Below, piece by piece: positions 58,942-64,000 of a stretch of DNA of 64,000 bases (positions are counted from its first letter, which is position 1; each line of letters begins with the position of its first letter). Below the pieces are notes generated by a model. The model worked only from the letters and a program-made list of their open reading frames with translations, was not told the DNA's origin and searched no databases. A program made the translations under genes and the position numbers. The DNA comes from Orbicella faveolata (lineage: Eukaryota; Cnidaria; Anthozoa; Scleractinia; Merulinidae), in NCBI RefSeq assembly GCF_002042975.1, contig NW_018150208.1, forward strand, positions 194,597 to 258,596, read 5' to 3'.

Positions 58942-59188
58942 CAAGATTTATTGAATTGAAACCTCATCAAAGTATTATTGCTGATTCTTCTGGGACTATA
59001 ACCTGTAGTGCCGAAGGAACTCCAACTCCACAGATTGAATGGAAGAGACAAGATGGAATACCACTGGACAAGGGAAGATTTATACAGCTTTCTAATGGCA
59101 GTTTATACATTAATCCAGTTCGTCCACAAGACGGTGGAACATACATCTGTACCTTCAGACAAAGTAAAGGAAGTAAAAGGGTTACAAC
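58942..59188 (+). CDS. Isolated Ig (I-set) domain exon, partial
   Basis: After a good acceptor (tcttccaacag) the frame reads ARFIELKPHQSIIADSSGTI, then TCSAEGTPTPQIEWKR and QDGGTYICTF. The Ig-fold Cys, Trp and Y-x-C are all present, and the exon starts in phase 1 as Ig exons usually do. The frame runs into an N at 59189 and then into transposon sequence, so the 3' border is lost. Such domains occur in cell-adhesion and receptor proteins; no neighbouring exon of such a gene is visible, and the identity is unknown. It may be a stray exon placed here by the assembly. Confidence 0.75.
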
Positions 59189-59189
59189 N

Positions 59190-59443
59190 GCTATTTACAG
59201 TATTTGCAGGGACAGTTTACATGTTATTTACATGATCTCAGCCCTTTGCTTTGAAACATTTACAGTGTTTTCTTCATCATTTACATGTTTGACTTAAAAT
59301 ATTTACATGTTTTTTACATGAAACCTCCAAAACATGTAAAAGGGGAAAAATCATGTAAATTATTCTTTACAGTCTCTTTTTGATTATTTACATGTTAATT
59401 ACATGTTATTTACATACCCTGTAAATTTTCAACTTTTCCAGTG
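59190..59443. mobile_element. Second, left-truncated copy of the 'ttacatg' element
   Basis: 59258-59443 is nearly identical to 58504-58689 and ends with the same 24-base terminal repeat (…ttcaacttttccagtg). Its left end is cut by the N at 59189. Confidence 0.88.
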
Positions 59444-59484
59444 TATATGGGGTATAGCATAGCCAGCCCTACGACTGATGCCGT

Positions 59485-59946
59485 TAGGCCCCGTCCACAC
59501 TACACCGGAGAAATTTGAAAACGCAGCTTCATCTCCCGTCCAGACTAATCCAGACTAAACGGAGCTTTTCGGAAACGCTCTTCAACTCGGAGGAATTTGA
59601 AAACGCAGCTTTATTTCTACGGTTAAGCCTGCTGTCCACACTAATCCGTCACGAAAATGGAGCTTTTCGAAAACGCTCTTTAAACCTGAGGAATTTTGAA
59701 AACGCCGTCTTTGCGTTTTAGTGTAGCGGAAAACATTTTGAGAACAGAGCTCTTCGAAAACGATGGCGTCACGATAATCACGTGATTTCCCTGTCCGCGT
59801 TTTCCCCAACCACAAATCCAAAATGACCGATGATTGTTGCGTTTTCAAATTCCTCCGGCGTAGCGTAGATGGAAAATATTTGACGCGCTTTAACAGTGAA
59901 ACCTCCCTTTTCAAATTTCTCCGTCGTAGTCGGTGGACGGGTCCTT
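59485..59946. mobile_element. Non-autonomous DNA element of about 460 bp
   Basis: The left end (taggccccgtccacactaca, ccggagaaatttgaaa) and the right end (tttcaaatttctccg, ggtggacgggtcctta) are inverted copies, with TTA on both sides. The interior repeats the phrases gaaaacgcagctt and gcttttcgaaaacgct. It overlaps by two bases the stop side of the GPCR gene at 59945, and a partial copy lies at 44166-44345. Confidence 0.72.
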
Positions 59947-60874
59947 AGTGTGATGAGCGATTTCTGAGCCAAGTAATCATGTTTCGCCCTATGTCGATGA
60001 TAACGCGCCGAATGTGTCTCATCTTCCAGCAGTAAATTACAGGGTTCAAAACTGAATTGAGAAACACAAGAGTCATTGAGAGAAGAAAAAATTTTTTCAA
60101 AGCAATACTCGTACCGTAGACTTCAATGACAGCCATGCAGATTAAGTGAGGTAAATAACAAATCAATAACAAAAGGTATACATAAAATGTACCAAAAGCA
60201 GATTTAACGAGGATAGCAAAATGTGCCTTTTCGCCTGTCTGTGTTCCGTGTTGTACTTGGAGAGTGTGGATTTCTCTGTTGTGGTGACGTACGGCTAAAT
60301 AGATCCTGATGTAGACCATTGCAATAAAAACGAGACCAACAACTGCAAGAATAACGATAACGGGATTGAAAATTTCGGATGGAAGCCACAACGGGGTCAA
60401 AGAAATAAACAGACTGAGCAGCCATATTGAGATTACCAGAGCAACAACACGCTTGTGAGTCACATGTTCCTGGTATCTGAGATGAAGATGAATTGCCAAG
60501 AACCTGTCTACGCTCACAGCGACAACACCAGAGAACGAAGCGACAGAAAACAAGCACAAAATGTTATGGAACGTCACTTTGTTGCTACAGCGGGAGTTGT
60601 GCTGTAACCAGTTGACCAGAAGTGAAGTGTAGAATGGCTGAACTAGTAAACCCACACCAACATCCGAAACAGCGAGACTGAGGAGCAAAGTTTTTAAGGT
60701 CGCTGGCAACGAAGACGTTTTCCGTATCGCGTGCATTGTTGCAATGTTTAGCAAGATGGTGGTAAAGCATAGAAAATTGTTGAAGACGCAGTTAGCGATG
60801 TAGGTAGAACGGAGGTCCTCAATTTCCAGGTTTGAGGGGAAATACTGCAGCGAGTCTTCACATATTGTATTCAT
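59945..60874 (-). CDS. Class A (rhodopsin-like) G protein-coupled receptor, intronless
   Basis: 309 residues from an ATG, uninterrupted. Seven hydrophobic segments are visible. Class A landmarks: Asn in LLNIATM (TM1), Asp in LSLAVSDVG (TM2), Cys in NSRCSNKV before TM3, DRF in place of DRY at the end of TM3 (VSVDRFLAIH), CYLP in TM6, and NPVIY in TM7 (LNSVLNPVIYCWKM). The N-terminus is short and the third loop modest. It should be a plasma-membrane receptor signalling through G proteins. The ligand is unknown; intronless class A receptors of this sort are expanded in corals, and naming a vertebrate subfamily would be a guess. A close relative lies 2.5 kb away on the same strand. Confidence 0.93.
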   Translation of the reverse strand: MNTICEDSLQYFPSNLEIEDLRSTYIANCVFNNFLCFTTILLNIATMHAIRKTSSLPATLKTLLLSLAVSDVGVGLLVQPFYTSLLVNWLQHNSRCSNKVTFHNILCLFSVASFSGVVAVSVDRFLAIHLHLRYQEHVTHKRVVALVISIWLLSLFISLTPLWLPSEIFNPVIVILAVVGLVFIAMVYIRIYLAVRHHNREIHTLQVQHGTQTGEKAHFAILVKSAFGTFYVYLLLLICYLPHLICMAVIEVYGTSIALKKFFLLSMTLVFLNSVLNPVIYCWKMRHIRRVIIDIGRNMITWLRNRSSH

Positions 60875-61806
60875 GATAACAATTCAAGTTCAAGACACCT
60901 GGCGTTTTCACTTCTCGTCTCGTTTCCCAAGTACAGTTAACGTTCCTACCGGCTTTTTTACACCTTGTGAAAGTATTTCGTTCGTCAGAGCCGTGATGTT
61001 CATACGCGAAGGACTAAAATACCTTTGAAAGGAAGCAAGCAGTTTTGTATTTGTTTCCGCAAAAAGTGCAGTTTATTTTTCATCAGATGAACGAAATTGC
61101 ATGAAAACAATAATATTAGACGTGTGATAACACCATCTGCACTCACTGACAAAACAACGAATTAAGAAAACCTGATTATTAAACAGGCAGAAGGTTTGTC
61201 AAATTTTGGTCTTGAGAAAAATATCTTTCTAATTCTACTTCTGAATCAAAATCGTAAGGCTTTGTTGGTTTGTTGGAAAAAAGCCTTCACAGGAAACAGT
61301 TATGTACAAGAGGAGAAGCAGGGACATTTTCTTATTATTGCAAAACTAAAGAGAGAACTAACAACGTGTAATTAAAAGCGTTTTATTCAAAAGTTATGCC
61401 ATATGCTAATCGCTGGTAAACCTGCAAATTTCTGTCAAGCATTGCTTCTCTAAAGTAGTTCCTCTTTTCCTTTGTTTTGGAAATATTGTCAGTGTTTAGT
61501 AATTAACGAATTAAAACTGAAATACACATAGGTAGCTATCATTTCGTATTTCATTGGCAGAGAAGACACCGACGTCACGCCGATTGGTTAGCGCGCATTG
61601 CGCGAAATTTATTAACCAATCATTAAGCTCAGTCAGTGCACGAAACAAAGTTACCTAAATTTCTGACGTTCTTCTAATAAACGTTTCTTGATGCAACGAC
61701 ACAAGCCAAAAACACATCTTAAATCGGTCAAAAAATGACTGCAGAAGTGGCTTCAAACCAGCGAGAGATGCTTCTGCCGACAGTGTATTTAATTTCGACA
61801 CCCAGG

Positions 61807-62112
61807 TTGTTTAACATTTACCCGAAAATTCCGGAAATATCGGTCAGAATGTAAATTATAAGACAATTTTGGCTCGGCCGACGGGAAAATTTTCGAAATA
61901 AACGGAACGGCTTGAAAGGTGGTCCAAAAATTTCCAACCAAAATATCCGAGTGGAATTCATCACCGCCATCTTGGAATTATGATCAGGTCGAATTCGTCC
62001 TGGGCACTCTCGGTAAATTGGGTTTCTTTTTGAGTACCGTAAATGGTAAATGGACAATCCGAACGGAACTTATACCATCAGGCACTTTTGCTTACCATTT
62101 GCACAACCGTTG
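61807..62112 (+). repeat. Dispersed repeat, uninterrupted copy
   Basis: Matches the outer parts of 56850-57615 in inverted orientation over about 300 bases (ttttggctcggccga, ccgccatcttggaattatga, gcttaccatttgcac). The class of element is unknown; the ends are loosely inverted (catttaccc near the left, accatttgc at the right). Confidence 0.65.
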
Positions 62113-62299
62113 ACGAACCGTAGTATCAATGGCAAACAACCCCACTCTTCTTGTAAAAACTAGAAAATGATTAAAAAGGCTCCATGAGAGCTTCTCAGCA
62201 ACAAAAGCAGGTTTTTCAGGGTTTTCAGGTTTTTTCGACTGTAGCACGTGATATGCAAGTGCCATATTTGGGCAGCACAATTCACAGCTGTGAAACTGC

Positions 62300-62580
62300 T
62301 TCATCCTTCATTCCCCTTAAATTCTGCGATAACCCGTTAATTTATATAAAACGGGTTAATGAACATCTTTTGCGGGACAAAAATTCCCATGTTTTTAAAC
62401 ATCTCAATTGTTCTAAGCATTGTCGAGAGACAATTGTGATGCCTCCAGTTTTAAAATTATTGATTTTGCTAAGACTTTCTCACAACTTAAAATCAAGGAG
62501 AGTTTTCATATTGAACGGTTAAATCCAGAACTCAACAAACAAGTTGAGCATGTCAATTTATCGTTACACATTTAAATGTA
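62300..62580 (+). mobile_element. Remnant of a retroelement 3' end (Penelope-like or LINE-like)
   Basis: The plus strand shows RVNEHLLRDKNSHVFKHL followed in a nearby frame by QLKIKESFHIERLNPELNKQ. These pieces resemble the C-terminal region found in GIY-YIG-bearing Penelope-like and some LINE elements of invertebrates. About 200 bases later, gatgatgtttgaaacatcg resembles a 3' untranslated tail of such elements. It is broken and old; only the very end of the coding part remains. Confidence 0.5.
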
Positions 62581-63419
62581 TCTATTTCAGCTTAGTGGTT
62601 TTTAACTATTGTTCTTTTCAAATTTTTATTGGTTAGTTTAAATAAGTTTGCATTTTACGTTAATTTAACTTTATAAAGGGTCATTGTATAGGCTGTTACT
62701 AACTACATATATAATAACGATCTTTCTGTAAACCTTATATACTCATTATGGCTGATGATGATGTTTGAAACATCGAAACATGTTCCGAAAACTGAAAAGC
62801 GTTGTTGTGTTTTTAAAAATATTTACAACACTTGTGCTATCAAGACCCTTTTATATAAAACAGGACAAAAGTACTAACCAAAGTACTAACTAAACGTTTT
62901 CAAATGTACTGCAAGTTCTACAAAAGTACTTACGACACGTTTTCAAATCCAGTGTCGATTTGATTCTTACTCAGCCATACAAAAATTGTGTTCTGTGGTG
63001 TTCTATAAGTTATAACTGTATTTTACACCTGCGCAAAGCCTTGGAAAAACTGTCCGAATCTTCCATTACGAACCCGCTTGGCGCTGTCGTTGCATAGTGA
63101 ACAAGTCTTTATTATTAAAAAGCCAATAACACTACGAATAAAACTGTTTTTTATTTACAACATCGAACAAAACTTTGCTACAAAATCTCTTTTACATGTG
63201 TAATTAATATATATTTAAACGTCTTTTTTCTTTCTTTCTTGTGAAGAGTGACCAAACGGCCACTGAACTCAGTGTGTCAGCACAGCATTAATAAGCAAAC
63301 AACAGTATCAATTCTGTAGTCTTACATTATTAAGGTTTAAAATGTTCTTGTTTGTTCGAGTTCGCGACCCTTGTTCATGTATACAGAACATGTTTATCGT
63401 CGCATGGCTGACTCTACGA

Positions 63420-64000
63420 TTACTGCGATAAACGATTTCTGAGCCAAGTGATTATGTTCCGCAGTATTTCCATGATAGTGTGTCCAATATGGGTCATCTT
63501 CCAGCAGTAAATTACAGGGTTTAGAGATGAATTAAGAAACATGAGTGTGAAGGAGAAAAAAAATAATCTCTTCAATGGGTCACTTGGGCCGACGATTGTC
63601 ATGGCGGCCAAACTGATAAAGTATGGCAGATAACAAAACAAAAACACGAGATATAGATAGAATACACCGACTGCAGTTTTAATGATGCCAGCAAAATTGG
63701 CCATTTCGTCCGTCTGTGTTACTTGTCTTACTTGAAGGACCTGCATGTGATTCTTGTGGCGTCGTACGGCGACATAAATCCTGATATAAACCACCATTGT
63801 GAGAAGGAAACCAACAGTAGCTGTAATGCCAAGGAATAGAGCGCGAGTAGCAAGCGAAACCCACAACGATGTTAGAGAAACGAATGCACTAAGACCCCAT
63901 GTGAAGATCGTCACAGCAAGAACACGCTTGTGAGTTACAAGTTCCTGATATCTGAGATGAAGATGGATCGCCAAGAACCTGTCTACGCCTACAGCGACAA
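63420..64000 (-). CDS. Class A GPCR, paralogue of the gene at 59945, cut by the window end
   Basis: The frame is open from the stop at 63420 to the end of the window, about 193 residues covering the end of TM3 to the C-terminus. Landmarks: VAVGVDRFLAIHLHLRYQE, CYLPYFISLA (TM6) and LNSSLNPVIYCWKMTHIG (TM7). The C-terminus (NIITWLRNRLSQ) is nearly the same as in the neighbour (NMITWLRNRSSH). Both are minus strand and intronless, which shows a tandem array that probably continues to the right. Ligand unknown. Confidence 0.92.
   Translation of the reverse strand, partial: VAVGVDRFLAIHLHLRYQELVTHKRVLAVTIFTWGLSAFVSLTSLWVSLATRALFLGITATVGFLLTMVVYIRIYVAVRRHKNHMQVLQVRQVTQTDEMANFAGIIKTAVGVFYLYLVFLFCYLPYFISLAAMTIVGPSDPLKRLFFFSFTLMFLNSSLNPVIYCWKMTHIGHTIMEILRNIITWLRNRLSQ

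Larger units (their letters stand above)
60875..63419. other. Stretch between the two GPCR genes
   Basis: It should hold the promoter of the GPCR at 59945 and the 3' side of the next one. It contains a dispersed repeat (61807-62112) and a retroelement remnant (about 62300-62580). No other gene is evident. Confidence 0.5.

Overview
The window looks like nuclear DNA from a cnidarian, most likely an anthozoan such as a stony coral. The reasons are AT-rich spliced animal genes with GT-AG introns, an animal-type ribonucleotide reductase split into many small exons, tandem class A GPCRs without introns, a Dok-7-like adaptor, and dense short inverted-repeat elements and tRNA-type SINEs. The species cannot be fixed from the sequence alone. 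Six short or long runs of N mark assembly joins.

Layout. (1) 2415-11169, plus: a five-exon PH + PTB adaptor that reads as Dok-7-like, with a long tail carrying eight YxN motifs. (2) 14407-19890, minus: a five-exon acidic and RS-rich nuclear-type protein with a CCDC9-like C-terminal coiled coil; its last intron is full of inverted repeats. (3) 21935-33610, minus: a complete ribonucleotide reductase large subunit (RRM1) in 20 exons, with E2F-like and CCAAT sites just upstream and a decayed tandem copy of one exon inside an intron. (4) 38387-41440, plus: an uncut 1017-residue reading frame built around eleven copies of a short S-x-Y-D-L-x-E-[FI]-L motif that I cannot match to any family; this is the best candidate for something undescribed. 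(5) 44696-55587, plus: ten exons of a PLP-dependent class V aminotransferase / cysteine desulfurase-like protein, with the C-terminal exons not found. (6) 58942-59188: one isolated Ig (I-set) exon squeezed between two copies of a terminal-inverted-repeat element and next to assembly gaps. (7) 59945-60874 and 63420-64000, minus: two related intronless class A GPCRs, the second cut by the window end.

The genes do not form an operon-like unit. RRM1 supplies deoxyribonucleotides in S phase and its promoter fits cell-cycle control; the adaptor and the GPCRs are signalling proteins; the RS-rich protein is probably nuclear. Intergenic and intronic space is dominated by small non-autonomous DNA transposons (with 9-bp, TTAA or other ends), at least four SINE copies of one family, a LINE 3' fragment, and a GIY-YIG/Penelope-like or LINE-like remnant near 62.4 kb. 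Exon coordinates were worked out by eye from splice signals and reading phase; every joined exon chain given here keeps phase.
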